A stretch of DNA of 48,147 nucleotides. It comes from a virus. The notes under the pieces are model-generated. The model ran no database searches and had not been told where the DNA came from. It was given only the letters and a program-made list of their open reading frames with translations. The stretch is from positions 1-48,147 of IMG/VR virus record IMGVR_UViG_3300038491_000058, one strand, 5' to 3'. Both the position numbers and the translations under genes were made by a program. This document shows, in pieces, positions 1 to 8,557 of this stretch (its first letter is position 1; each line of letters starts with the position of its first letter).

Positions 1-623
1 TTATTAAGCTTTAATGGTAACCTCTCTATAACTGATTTTTTTTCATAAACACTGATATCATTAAAATCTAGCGTTATTTCTCCTATTTCGACAGATTGAA
101 CATATTTCATAATCTCATATGTTAGCAATAGACTTACCGTATCTGTCTTTTTTTGATCATCAGACAACTTATTTAATTCCGCCACCAATCTTTTGCATAT
201 AGAAGTATCTGTTGTGAGGGTAGGTATTCGTAAATTGCATGTAATATTATCGCTTGTTACAGATTGAGTTTCAGTAAATGAATTGTAATCGATATCTTTC
301 AATTCATTTAAATCATACTGTTTGTCTTTAATTGTAATGTGATCTTTAAGAGATAACTTTCTCAAATTAATAATAATAACCGGCTTATCAACGATATTAA
401 ATTCAATAGATTCCTTACAATTATTAACTATAAATTCATTATAAAGAATATTACTATTAATAATACCAGTAACACCTTCAAACGCTGTTCTAAGTAATTG
501 CTTTTGCTGATTAACGTTAAACAGATCAAATTCTATACTCTTATTAATAGATGGTACATGTACTACCGCAACTGTGTTATCACCAGTCTTTTCGAGCTCA
601 GTTAGAAATTCTTTAATATCCAC
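1..623 (-). CDS. Baseplate-hub gp26-like protein (3' end outside window)
   Basis: The reading frame is open from a GTG at 623 to the window edge (about 207 codons), so the C-terminus is missing. The N-terminal part has a PS-x2-K-x-hydrophobic stretch followed by a Q-K-x-LL-x-A pattern (HVPSINKSIEF, then QQKQLLRTAF). It resembles the start of the T4 gp26-type baseplate family and of the next gene upstream. GTG is chosen because ATAAATA lies just before it and the ATG two bases further upstream is out of frame and closes after seven codons. The two adjacent genes look like diverged paralogues. Family assignment is by pattern only. Confidence 0.55.
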   Translation of the reverse strand, partial: MDIKEFLTELEKTGDNTVAVVHVPSINKSIEFDLFNVNQQKQLLRTAFEGVTGIINSNILYNEFIVNNCKESIEFNIVDKPVIIINLRKLSLKDHITIKDKQYDLNELKDIDYNSFTETQSVTSDNITCNLRIPTLTTDTSICKRLVAELNKLSDDQKKTDTVSLLLTYEIMKYVQSVEIGEITLDFNDISVYEKKSVIERLPLKLN

Positions 624-640
624 ATTATGTATTTATTAAT
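624..640 (-). promoter_or_regulatory. T4-type late promoter
   Basis: ATAAATA on the minus strand (630-636) with 6 nt to the GTG at 623. It sits in the gap after the upstream gene. Confidence 0.5.
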
Positions 641-644
641 ACAT

Positions 645-1445
645 CTAGTTTTTCAACTCTTTATTTTCATTGTGAATCGTCTTATTATGTATGTTTAAAA
701 ATATCTTAGACTCTATAGGTGATAAATTGTAGAATGTATTTGTACCTGGTAATATTTTCTGGAAGAACATGTATATTAATTCATAATAGGATTTTATATC
801 TACCCTATATATGTTTGAGATAAATTGCATAACACCATTACCTACTATATCAACCTTTATCTCCTCAATACCAAATTGATCATTTTGCTGTATAATTGTA
901 ATATTAAGCAGCTCGTTAGATATATTATCTAAAAATTTATTAATTATAGTGAATACATTAGCTGGTAGTTTACTCATAACCTGATTTTGTTCAGACACAG
1001 TTAAGTCTTTAAATTCTACTCGCTTATTATTAATAGTAATAAATTTAATAACCGATGTTAATAGATCGTCAATATCCTCGAAGAATGAGCAATTTGGTAT
1101 ACCTAAGCCTATTGTAAGATTGTCTACCACTATCTCCGTATCTAAATCTTTAAAGTTAGATTCCAGCTTCTCTAAAACTGTATCTAAGCTAATATCCACA
1201 TTCTTACCATCTTTTGTTGTGAACGATAATGTCTCGCCAACAAACAACATCCTCACATATATCAACATATAAAATCTATCATAAATATCAAGATCTTTAT
1301 CTAAATATAACTCCTCAAATAATTCATTTAACCCAACTAAATCATTATTTTCACAAAACTTTATAATATTTATATATTCCTTATTCTTAAGTTCGCGAAC
1401 TCGCCGCTTTTTATTACTTGGGAGAGTTATTTCTGCTGTAAACAT
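645..1445 (-). CDS. Baseplate-hub assembly protein, gp26-like
   Basis: A 266 aa protein beginning ITLPSNKKRRVRELKNKEY, then a leucine-rich acidic helix region. This is the layout of the T4_baseplate (gp26-like) family found in T4-type marine phages: a beta strand with PS-x-K, then a lysine/glutamate helix. The start overlaps the stop of the upstream tube-like gene by one base (position 1445), so translation is probably coupled. No late promoter motif precedes it. Its likely role is in assembly of the central baseplate hub. The function is inferred from pattern and position among tail genes. Confidence 0.5.
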   Translation of the reverse strand: MFTAEITLPSNKKRRVRELKNKEYINIIKFCENNDLVGLNELFEELYLDKDLDIYDRFYMLIYVRMLFVGETLSFTTKDGKNVDISLDTVLEKLESNFKDLDTEIVVDNLTIGLGIPNCSFFEDIDDLLTSVIKFITINNKRVEFKDLTVSEQNQVMSKLPANVFTIINKFLDNISNELLNITIIQQNDQFGIEEIKVDIVGNGVMQFISNIYRVDIKSYYELIYMFFQKILPGTNTFYNLSPIESKIFLNIHNKTIHNENKELKN

Positions 1446-2194
1446 TATGAGGTGCGGCTAACCCCTTCAACTGTTACAGCACCTCTACTAATATCCTTTA
1501 TTGTGTAATGTGAGAAGATAAATGATACGGTCTTAACTAGTTCATCGAAGCTTAAATCATTATAACTAATCTTATCAGCCTCAATATTTGTAGGAGCGCA
1601 ATCTTTAAACGTTAGTTGCTTGCGAGCTTTATATTCTACTTGTGGTCTAGTTAGTTTTTGCGACGACGCCACCTTATTTTTATAAGATCCCTGTGCGCGT
1701 GAGTATAAGGTAGCTACTATATTACATTTAATAGGTGCCTCATCATCTTCAATAAGCCCTTTATACGAGCATGCAACTACCCACGGTCGTATAAAGAAAT
1801 CAATTATATCTCTATTTGTCTCTAGGAACGATATATCAATCTTATTACTCGAGCCATAATCAGATCGCCTATCACCAACATACCCGGAACCGAATCCACC
1901 TGACCCTGGAACTGGCGCAGTAGTTACACTAAATTCTTCAGCGGGGAAGGATATAGCTTGAGCTAACAAATACCCAACACCGGTTTGATTATCTGTTTGA
2001 TTATCTATTAACTTACTATCAACAGTCCAGACTTGTGGCTCATATAGGTTTACCCAATATGAAATATTGGAACCAAGCTTCGTCATACTAGTACCATCCG
2101 TGGTACTAAAGTCTAATGTCCATAAAAATTTTAGCGGGATGTCATTATCCCAATCCTGGAATAACTTTAGTCTAGATAGAACTGGCTGTGGCAC
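1445..2194 (-). CDS. Tail-tube-fold baseplate protein (gp48/gp54-like candidate)
   Basis: A 249 aa protein with GTG start (2192-2194). Its second half has the tube-protein signature: FLETNRDIIDFFIRPWV, then a beta strand, LTFKDCAPTNI and a C-terminal VKTVSFIFSHYTI strand, as in gp19-fold subunits. It is larger than a plain tube protein (gp19 is about 163 aa in T4). It lies directly downstream of the tail tube gene, which fits a tube-initiator or baseplate tube-like protein. The residue 95-115 region is Gly-rich (PGSGGFGSGYVG). Exact T4 counterpart uncertain. Confidence 0.5.
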   Translation of the reverse strand: MPQPVLSRLKLFQDWDNDIPLKFLWTLDFSTTDGTSMTKLGSNISYWVNLYEPQVWTVDSKLIDNQTDNQTGVGYLLAQAISFPAEEFSVTTAPVPGSGGFGSGYVGDRRSDYGSSNKIDISFLETNRDIIDFFIRPWVVACSYKGLIEDDEAPIKCNIVATLYSRAQGSYKNKVASSQKLTRPQVEYKARKQLTFKDCAPTNIEADKISYNDLSFDELVKTVSFIFSHYTIKDISRGAVTVEGVSRTS

Positions 2195-2206
2195 TTAATT
2201 ATTTAA
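2195..2206 (-). promoter_or_regulatory. Late-type promoter candidate
   Basis: Minus-strand TTAAATAATTAA followed immediately by the GTG at 2194. This is a TAAATA variant of the late motif. Confidence 0.4.
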
Positions 2207-2743
2207 TCACCTAACCTTGTTATAAAAGTGATAAGCTACTGTAGCTTTAACTTCAACAGTTTCACCGGTACCACCAGATATGTTATATTCTATACCGTCA
2301 ATGTTACGTAGAGAGGCTCCAACCAGTTTATATTCAGCAATAGGCTCTAGATCTTTATCAAGTTGCGCTAGGTGGATAAAGAAATCATCATCTGGGGTAC
2401 CAAACTCCCCTGTAGATGTAGTGTCATCAAATAGAGCTCTAGATGCACCCTCAAAGTAATTTCTGAGCTCACTTTTTGCATCTAAGAAGAATGTTAAATT
2501 ATAACCTTCTGAACCTGGATACTTAACACTACCTGGTATATTAAAGTCGAGTCCCATATAAGGAGCTGCAACATTTGTAATAGTTCTACCTGGTAATGCT
2601 GCAGTCTTAACATATACCAACTCATTCTCTGTTAAAGCAGGAACACCCTGTAGTTGCAGCTGCGTTAACCTGAAGAGAAAATCACGACTAAAGTCACGAT
2701 CTGCGGCAACGCGATAAAAGTTTTGAATCGATTGATTGACCAT
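2207..2743 (-). CDS. 19: Tail tube protein
   Basis: A 178 aa protein close in length to T4 gp19 (163 aa). It starts with the short helix NFYRVAADRDFSRDFLFR. It continues with the conserved VYVKTAALPGRTI strand (the xxxLPG motif typical of contractile tail tube subunits), an SEGYNLTFFLDA strand, and a C-terminal VEVKATVAYHFY strand. It should polymerise as stacked hexameric rings forming the inner tube inside the sheath. It has its own late promoter and lies immediately downstream of the sheath gene, as in T4 (gp18-gp19). Confidence 0.85.
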   Translation of the reverse strand: MVNQSIQNFYRVAADRDFSRDFLFRLTQLQLQGVPALTENELVYVKTAALPGRTITNVAAPYMGLDFNIPGSVKYPGSEGYNLTFFLDAKSELRNYFEGASRALFDDTTSTGEFGTPDDDFFIHLAQLDKDLEPIAEYKLVGASLRNIDGIEYNISGGTGETVEVKATVAYHFYNKVR

Positions 2744-2758
2744 AATAATATTTATGTC
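2744..2758 (-). promoter_or_regulatory. T4-type late promoter
   Basis: ATAAATA (minus strand, 2749-2755) with 5 nt to the ATG of the tail tube gene. There is no room for a ribosome binding site. Confidence 0.6.
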
Positions 2759-2825
2759 CTTCAGCTAAATTTACTGAGATGATGATTACATTTTAGTAAA
2801 ATATTTTAGTATGAAGGTCATTACA

Positions 2826-2860
2826 ATAAAAAGCCGTGGCCTTTTAAGGCCACGGCTTGG
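2826..2860 (-). terminator. Intrinsic terminator after tail sheath gene
   Basis: A 9-11 bp perfect G+C-rich stem (GCCGTGGCC / GGCCACGGC) with a TTTTAA loop. On the minus strand it is followed by TTTTTATTG, so it ends sheath transcripts and separates them from the tail tube gene. Confidence 0.85.
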
Positions 2861-2901
2861 AGGGAAGAAATTATACACCAATAATAATTTCTTCCGAGGG
2901 A

Positions 2902-5253
2902 TTACCCACCGATGATCTCCTCAAAGTTTGCATCCGTAGAGGTGGCGTAGAAATTCACCAATATAAATTCTGCTGTACGTACCGGTTTTAGATATATATC
3001 TACAACCAACTCATTCTGGTCAATAACAGTAGGTGTATTGTTACGTTCATCACAAACAATAATATAATCATATAGACCATCATCCGCTTTAACTCTCTCA
3101 AAGAATGGAGTTAATGTATTAACAACACGTGTTCTTGTGAATAGTGTATTATTCTCAAACAAGAAATACTGCATTGTGCGCTTTGTAATCTTTTCCAAGT
3201 AGATGAATGTTCTTCGAACATTGATTCTATCAAACGCACTAGGCTTTCTAAGAAGGGTCTTTTGTCCAAAGAATACATTACCTTGATCTGCGAGAGTTGT
3301 AATAGGGTTTAAATTTGATGTATATAAATCATCTCGCTGTCTCTGGTTTGGTGAGAGTGCAATATCACTAGCATCTGTTATAATACCTCTATTTAAACCA
3401 GCCGGCGCACCCCATGGGCCGATCTGAGCATCTGTACTAGCCATTTTAGCGGAAGCGAAGCCAGACGGTGGTACATACACATATAAACCGGAGTAGTTGT
3501 CATACACCTTCATATAGTTCGCGTAGACAGTTGCATATGAAGTGTTTGCTAGCTCAAACTGATGTCTTAATGCCCAATATGCATGAACATAAAAGTTTTT
3601 AGTTTTATCATCTTGAATTTTGTTATCCTTACCAGTTACTACGATCTGTCTAATCGGGTCTGCAATATATAGAATATCACCTCTACCACCATCTTTAACA
3701 GGTCCACAGAAAGTAGCAAACTTATTAAAGATTGTAGTATATGCTGTCCTAGCTTTTGTACCTGTAGCATTTAGATCATTTGATGTTCTTAGAGCTTCGA
3801 TAGATGTAGTTGTACGAGTATCATCATAACCATACCCGGAGAGCGAAGCACTTGCTGTTTGGTTATATGTCCATATGGAACCAATACCACCCTCAGCAAT
3901 AATATCAATATTAAATTTCCTATCATTCCTGATTCGATCAAGCGCGCGATCCAGTTTCTGTGGAATGTTGCCGGCTACCTTTGTCTCTAAGTTTGTTTCA
4001 CCATAAGCACCTAACGCATATATTGAATCAGCCGTCCCAATGGCATTAATCGCGTCGGTCATAAAGGATCCGTCGGCGTATCCAGCACCAACAATCGATG
4101 ATAAAATATTGCCATTTGTAAAATTATCAGATAAGGATTGAGTTAAAACTCTCAATTTCGTTCTAGGGGTACCATCAGAATTAAGCTTAACACCACTTAT
4201 CTGATCAGACAAAAACGGGTTAACAATAATATCAATATTTCTAGAGTCATTCTCAACATTTTCTAAGAAGTAGTTAATTGGTGCACCACCATTATCGGAA
4301 TTACGTTGTCTATAATAACCGATTGACCCATTATAACCTTCCTCTAATAGATAATCTAGTCTGTTTGCCTCTTTAGAGAAAACAGATTGTCTAAGCTTAA
4401 AGACTCCAATATTGAGAGCGTCATCAAATTCTCTAGTGGAAATGTCATAACCAGTGATTCGATCCTCCATCACTTGTGAGATGGAGTTTGTCGCCGGGTT
4501 ATCGCCAAACTCTGGTGTAGCTGATAGAGCAAATTCCAACCTACTGGTTGGCACTGTTGTATATGAATCAATACCAGATACACTAGCAGACTGTGTTACT
4601 GTCTCAACACTTAGGATAGACTCAAAAGCACGTGCTGGGTTAATATTAGTATTATCTGCAATACCTAAATAATATCCATTAAACTGACCATCAATAACAG
4701 TCTGAGATTTGTTAACTACAATTAAAGCTGCACCTGATAAGGCTGTAAGCGTTTTCCAACTGGTAGGGGCGGTGGCTGCTGAACCCCAACCGACAGGAAA
4801 TAGCTCACCACTTTTAAGTTGTAAGTATTCCTGCTCTGTAATATTATATTGTTTAGGTGCACCTAAGAAATAAGAGCCTGCGCTTACAGTAAAGTTTTGT
4901 GTAGCTACTTCTGCAGTTCTATCATAACCCTTGGCGGGGTATGCTAAAACACTGTAATAAGAACCAAACCCGTCACCACCGGCCTCACCATATGGTAATC
5001 GATTAACTAGCAAACTACCTGTAGAGTTTAGTGCTGCTCTAGCAGTATGATAAAAGTATCTCTCAGCCGGTGTTCTCGGTGATCCGTAAATTTGCTCAAA
5101 TTCAGTAATATTGCTCACCCCAACTACTTCATCTGTTGGACCTTGGTTCGCAAACCCGGTAATGTAGGTAGTTGTACCCTGTGAAACAGTTCTTAGGGAG
5201 AGATCACTTTCTCGGATCTCAACCCCTGGCGATTGTATTGTGCGCTTGGACAT
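2902..5253 (-). CDS. 18: Contractile tail sheath protein
   Basis: 783 aa; T4 gp18 is 659 aa and longer forms are common in marine relatives. The N-terminus SPGVEIRESD is the classic sheath start. It is followed by TTYITGFANQGP and FEQIYGSPRT (domain I). A variable, Ser/Thr/Gly-rich surface domain covers roughly residues 100-480. The C-terminal core has FIYLEKITKRTMQYFLFENN, TRVVNTLTPFFE and the final strand VDIYLKPVRTAEFILVNFYAT. It forms the contractile outer tail around the tube. It has its own late promoter and a strong terminator. Confidence 0.93.
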   Translation of the reverse strand: MSKRTIQSPGVEIRESDLSLRTVSQGTTTYITGFANQGPTDEVVGVSNITEFEQIYGSPRTPAERYFYHTARAALNSTGSLLVNRLPYGEAGGDGFGSYYSVLAYPAKGYDRTAEVATQNFTVSAGSYFLGAPKQYNITEQEYLQLKSGELFPVGWGSAATAPTSWKTLTALSGAALIVVNKSQTVIDGQFNGYYLGIADNTNINPARAFESILSVETVTQSASVSGIDSYTTVPTSRLEFALSATPEFGDNPATNSISQVMEDRITGYDISTREFDDALNIGVFKLRQSVFSKEANRLDYLLEEGYNGSIGYYRQRNSDNGGAPINYFLENVENDSRNIDIIVNPFLSDQISGVKLNSDGTPRTKLRVLTQSLSDNFTNGNILSSIVGAGYADGSFMTDAINAIGTADSIYALGAYGETNLETKVAGNIPQKLDRALDRIRNDRKFNIDIIAEGGIGSIWTYNQTASASLSGYGYDDTRTTTSIEALRTSNDLNATGTKARTAYTTIFNKFATFCGPVKDGGRGDILYIADPIRQIVVTGKDNKIQDDKTKNFYVHAYWALRHQFELANTSYATVYANYMKVYDNYSGLYVYVPPSGFASAKMASTDAQIGPWGAPAGLNRGIITDASDIALSPNQRQRDDLYTSNLNPITTLADQGNVFFGQKTLLRKPSAFDRINVRRTFIYLEKITKRTMQYFLFENNTLFTRTRVVNTLTPFFERVKADDGLYDYIIVCDERNNTPTVIDQNELVVDIYLKPVRTAEFILVNFYATSTDANFEEIIGG

Positions 5254-5266
5254 AAAATTATTTATG
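5254..5266 (-). promoter_or_regulatory. T4-type late promoter of sheath gene
   Basis: ATAAATA on the minus strand (5259-5265), 5 nt before the ATG at 5253. Confidence 0.6.
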
Positions 5267-5304
5267 GTATTTTACACAATAATTGCTAGTTTCTAAAACC
5301 TTAT

Positions 5305-5880
5305 TTATAAATTAAGCAATTTAGTATGTAACTGAGAATAAACAAAAGTCATAGAAGTGTTTATTTCGGCTGCGTCTCTGTAATTATACGCAATATTACC
5401 CAAAACTGTAGGAAATGCTTTAGTGTATGTAAACTGTATTCGTTTGTTTTCATACTCATCAACACCATATATTGTCATATCAGTCTGATAGTTACTATAT
5501 TCACTACTAACAAGATTATCAGCATCATACAGACCCGTTTTATCATCATGCATTAAATCTAACCATTTATATATTACCCAATAGTTATTAAACTCGTTAT
5601 CAACTGTAAAGTCGATAGTAACCGGTGGGTAAGCATCTCTAGCATGTGACGATTGATAGAGGGTATTCCCCGCGTAAGGTATTTTCATAGCAGGTACAAC
5701 TAGCTCTGGAACAACAGTACCATAAATTGAAAATTGGAATGAATCTTCAGAAACATTAAATGATGCCCGAGTATCTCTTTTCTGAACTTTACGTAATGCT
5801 AGTGGTAGCTGGAAAACCATTATAAATTTGTCTATCCGGCCCTTATTGAGTAGGGATTGTTTATTTACATTTGTAGGCAT
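5305..5880 (-). CDS. Second tail-tube-like protein
   Basis: A 191 aa protein with the tube fold pattern: FIMVFQLPLALRKV near the N-terminus, a YGTVVPELVVPAMKIPYAGN strand pair, FTVDNEFNNYWVIYKWLD, and a C-terminal IQFTYTKAFPTVLGNI then MTFVYSQLHTK strand. It is a gp19 paralogue between terminase and sheath, perhaps a tube initiator or tube-cap protein. Together with the genes at 1445 and 2207 it makes three tube-fold proteins within 4.5 kb. It starts at an ATG abutting a late promoter that overlaps the terminase stop codon. Confidence 0.55.
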   Translation of the reverse strand: MPTNVNKQSLLNKGRIDKFIMVFQLPLALRKVQKRDTRASFNVSEDSFQFSIYGTVVPELVVPAMKIPYAGNTLYQSSHARDAYPPVTIDFTVDNEFNNYWVIYKWLDLMHDDKTGLYDADNLVSSEYSNYQTDMTIYGVDEYENKRIQFTYTKAFPTVLGNIAYNYRDAAEINTSMTFVYSQLHTKLLNL

Positions 5881-5893
5881 AATAATATTTATG
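5881..5893 (-). promoter_or_regulatory. T4-type late promoter overlapping terminase stop
   Basis: ATAAATA (minus, 5886-5892) with 5 nt to ATG. It includes the terminase stop codon (5889-5891). Confidence 0.6.
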
Positions 5894-7382
5894 CTAAAGG
5901 CTCATATCCAAACATTGATAGCTCATTCATATCATCTTGAGCTTGATCAGCACCCATACCGAAAACTATAGGCGGTAAGCAAGAATTATTATCACCCACT
6001 ATTTCATTATCTAAATATAAAGATGTTGCATCTTCAAAATATTGAATACCGAAATCCATTTGTTCAATAGTAGCAGGTTTACCTCGCTCATCTAGTTCCA
6101 CAATTTCAAAAAATCTTTCTGTTATTTCTTTCTCTAGAATGAACAGAGCGTATAGCAATGACATCACTCTATCATCATGATGACTTCTCCTAGCCTTCCA
6201 TGTACCGTTTGGCCATCGAACAAAATTCTTAAGCTCAGTTAAAGTTTCTATATCATTAATCTGAACTGCTCGTACATCATTAATAAAATATCGCATGTTT
6301 AATACACCCTGATACTTTGTATTAGTATGAGCAATCATACCTAGCATTATATTTTTCCTATGAGCCGCTTTATTACCATATGATACAATTTTCTCATATC
6401 CCATATCATTCGCTAACCTATCTACAACTTGTGCACCACAATTATTACGCTCAATTAATGCCAACGGCATGCCGTAGTTACGGAGAACAGAATATACCTT
6501 AGTTGCAAATTCAAGAGGAGGTATTTTATTGCTAGTATAACAAGCAACCTGCCGTATATCTTTAATATCTGTTATATCTAATATTTGTATACATGATGAG
6601 TCGGCACCAACACCCTCCGCTGTATCAACACCAGCAACATAAACACGTGATGGGTCTGCCTCTTCCCATATCTTATAATGACCATCATCTAAAATAATTT
6701 TTGGATCTCGAGTCTTAGAAACCATCTCCTCAAATAAATCATCATCAATTGATGATTCACCTGTTGATAAAAATTCGCAATTAAATTCTTGTCTCCACGC
6801 ATCATTTGATCCAATTGCCTGTCTAGTAGATTTAACCCAATCATCATCTCTATCCGGCACTTCATGCCACATAATTTTATCATGCGCCCAGCCATTTTCA
6901 CCATCCACTGCACCCTTATATAATGTATGAAATAGATTATCATTACCATTTGCGGTACTACATACAAATACCTTGGATTTCTTCGACGATGTAATTACTG
7001 GAAAAACTGACTTCCAAAACTCCTCAATTAGGTGAGTGTTATGGGAGAGAATACCGTTAGTATAATACTTATGCGTCCTCTCAACCTCAACAAAATCATA
7101 AACCTTCTCTTCACGACCAATATCAATAATATCAACAACCTCACATAGACCATCTACAGTTTTAATTCTATGACCTATTGAATCACATGCAAGAATAACA
7201 TCCCCAGCTGCATCAATAAACCCATGGTTTTTAGATACGTGTATATAATCACCGTTATCTAAAACAACTTGAAATAGCTTCTTCTTTGAATATTCAGCAA
7301 TACCCTTAAAGTCTCTCCAACCCTCATCTGTTTCTATTTCCCATTCATCATTAGGAATGAATCTTTCTATATCTTCTCGCAT
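5889..7382 (-). CDS. 17: Large terminase C-terminal fragment with split-intein C-half at its N-terminus
   Basis: 497 aa. Residues 1-115 are an intein C-half: WEIETDEGWRDFKGI, VVLDNGDYIHVSKNHGF, and the C-terminal splice block VERTHKYYTNGILSHN ending His-Asn. Thr116 is the first C-extein residue. The extein continues THLIEEFWKSVFPVI and VCSTANG (coupling motif III). The nuclease follows: YVAGVDTAEGVGADSS, LIERNNCG and a late HHDDRVMSLLYALF with catalytic acidic residues, as in gp17 RNase-H-fold nucleases. Its ATG lies inside the 3' end of the endonuclease gene (16 nt overlap), so translation is likely coupled. It should trans-splice to the middle fragment (8551-9018). Confidence 0.9.
   Translation of the reverse strand: MREDIERFIPNDEWEIETDEGWRDFKGIAEYSKKKLFQVVLDNGDYIHVSKNHGFIDAAGDVILACDSIGHRIKTVDGLCEVVDIIDIGREEKVYDFVEVERTHKYYTNGILSHNTHLIEEFWKSVFPVITSSKKSKVFVCSTANGNDNLFHTLYKGAVDGENGWAHDKIMWHEVPDRDDDWVKSTRQAIGSNDAWRQEFNCEFLSTGESSIDDDLFEEMVSKTRDPKIILDDGHYKIWEEADPSRVYVAGVDTAEGVGADSSCIQILDITDIKDIRQVACYTSNKIPPLEFATKVYSVLRNYGMPLALIERNNCGAQVVDRLANDMGYEKIVSYGNKAAHRKNIMLGMIAHTNTKYQGVLNMRYFINDVRAVQINDIETLTELKNFVRWPNGTWKARRSHHDDRVMSLLYALFILEKEITERFFEIVELDERGKPATIEQMDFGIQYFEDATSLYLDNEIVGDNNSCLPPIVFGMGADQAQDDMNELSMFGYEPLA
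7038..7382 (-). other. Atypical split intein 3, C-half (115 residues)
   Basis: The C-intein ends HN followed by Thr. The C-half is much longer than the usual 35-50 residues and carries the block B-like NHGF. Its partner N-half is the 30-residue tail of the gene at 8551-9018. The short-N/long-C layout matches the AceL-TerL class of metagenomic terminase inteins. Confidence 0.85.
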
Positions 7383-8542
7383 AAGTCTTCTTTTGTTATT
7401 ATCTTAAAAGCATAATCATTCTCTCTACACCACAATCGAGCTGCTTCAAACTTCGACTGATTCAAAGGTTGATTTACAAACTCACGTGGCTTTACCTCGT
7501 ATAATACTTTATTTACCTGATCACAAAAATCGACAATGTAAACTCGTTCCTTATTATCATATGTGTAAGGAATTCGAATTAATTCATAATCTAAATGAGG
7601 ATTATTTTCATGAAACATTACCTCCCAACTACTACGATAATTATTAAGTCCAGTTAACTCTGAATATAACTTTTTATTGGAATATCTGTTGTTTGTATTT
7701 GGTGTAAATTCTCCGGTTAAAATCTTATTCCTCATAACATCGCTCATCTTTTTATATATTCCCCTAGCTCTATTTTTTTTTGTGAGTTTATCTCTCTTAT
7801 CTTTTGTCCACGTCTTCTTATTTGACGTAGATATCTTGCTTTTTGTTGTTTCGCTATGATGGTATCCCCTACGAGATTTCACTCTCCGCTCTTTAACATC
7901 ACCAGATTGCAAATAAGACAAATCACGATCCTTCCCAATAGTACTCAAAACATCACTAATACATCGCTTCTTACTACACGTTTTATTCAAGAAGAATGTA
8001 TTCCTATTTTTAAAGCTGCAATAATCACCACATATACAGTATATTGAATCATTACACATACTTGCAAATTTATATTTAATATCCTCAATACCTTCTGTAT
8101 GTTTAGATATATTGTGAATTAAGTCCTTATCATTTAGCAATGATGTATAGGCTGCTCGTTGAACATAGTCAGATAATCGTAGCATCGTCTCATCCGGAGG
8201 CATTGATATACCATCTTCAAAGATACCATCTTTTAATCTATCAATAAAGGATGCAATTGACTTTCCACTAAACGACACACCACCTTTAACATAGCCACGT
8301 TTATAGCTAATAAACTTCAAGTCTGGTAGGTAGTCGACATCATTAACTATATGATATAACTTTTGACCGAGTGGTAGCTCATCTAACGTAGGTGTATCTC
8401 TATAATACTCATTTATAAAATTATAAACCTTCTCACCATCTTCGTATTTATCATACCATGCTCTATAATATGAGTTTTTATTAAGCTTCTTATCCTCAAA
8501 GAAATCAACTATACATGACTGCATATAACGTTTATCGATCAT
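7367..8542 (-). CDS. Free-standing homing endonuclease (NUMOD3 plus Vsr/PD-(D/E)XK-like nuclease)
   Basis: 391 aa. A helical N-terminal region is followed by a Cys cluster (CICGDYCSF ... CSKKRC), which may bind zinc. Next comes a basic NUMOD3-like DNA-binding helix (HHSETTKSKISTSNKKTW, about residue 229). The C-terminal domain has YRSSWEVMFHENN, YELIRIPYTY, RVYIVDF and LYEVKPRE. This is the E...D...ExK layout of Vsr-like nucleases seen in homing endonucleases of fractured intein genes. It fills the break in split intein 3 and would spread it to intein-free terminase alleles. It has its own late promoter and overlaps the downstream C-half gene. Confidence 0.8.
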   Translation of the reverse strand: MIDKRYMQSCIVDFFEDKKLNKNSYYRAWYDKYEDGEKVYNFINEYYRDTPTLDELPLGQKLYHIVNDVDYLPDLKFISYKRGYVKGGVSFSGKSIASFIDRLKDGIFEDGISMPPDETMLRLSDYVQRAAYTSLLNDKDLIHNISKHTEGIEDIKYKFASMCNDSIYCICGDYCSFKNRNTFFLNKTCSKKRCISDVLSTIGKDRDLSYLQSGDVKERRVKSRRGYHHSETTKSKISTSNKKTWTKDKRDKLTKKNRARGIYKKMSDVMRNKILTGEFTPNTNNRYSNKKLYSELTGLNNYRSSWEVMFHENNPHLDYELIRIPYTYDNKERVYIVDFCDQVNKVLYEVKPREFVNQPLNQSKFEAARLWCRENDYAFKIITKEDLCEKI

Positions 8543-8557
8543 ATATTTATTTATGTC
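8543..8557 (-). promoter_or_regulatory. T4-type late promoter of endonuclease gene
   Basis: ATAAATAAATAT on the minus strand next to the ATG at 8542. It overlaps the stop codon of the middle terminase fragment (8551-8553). Confidence 0.55.
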
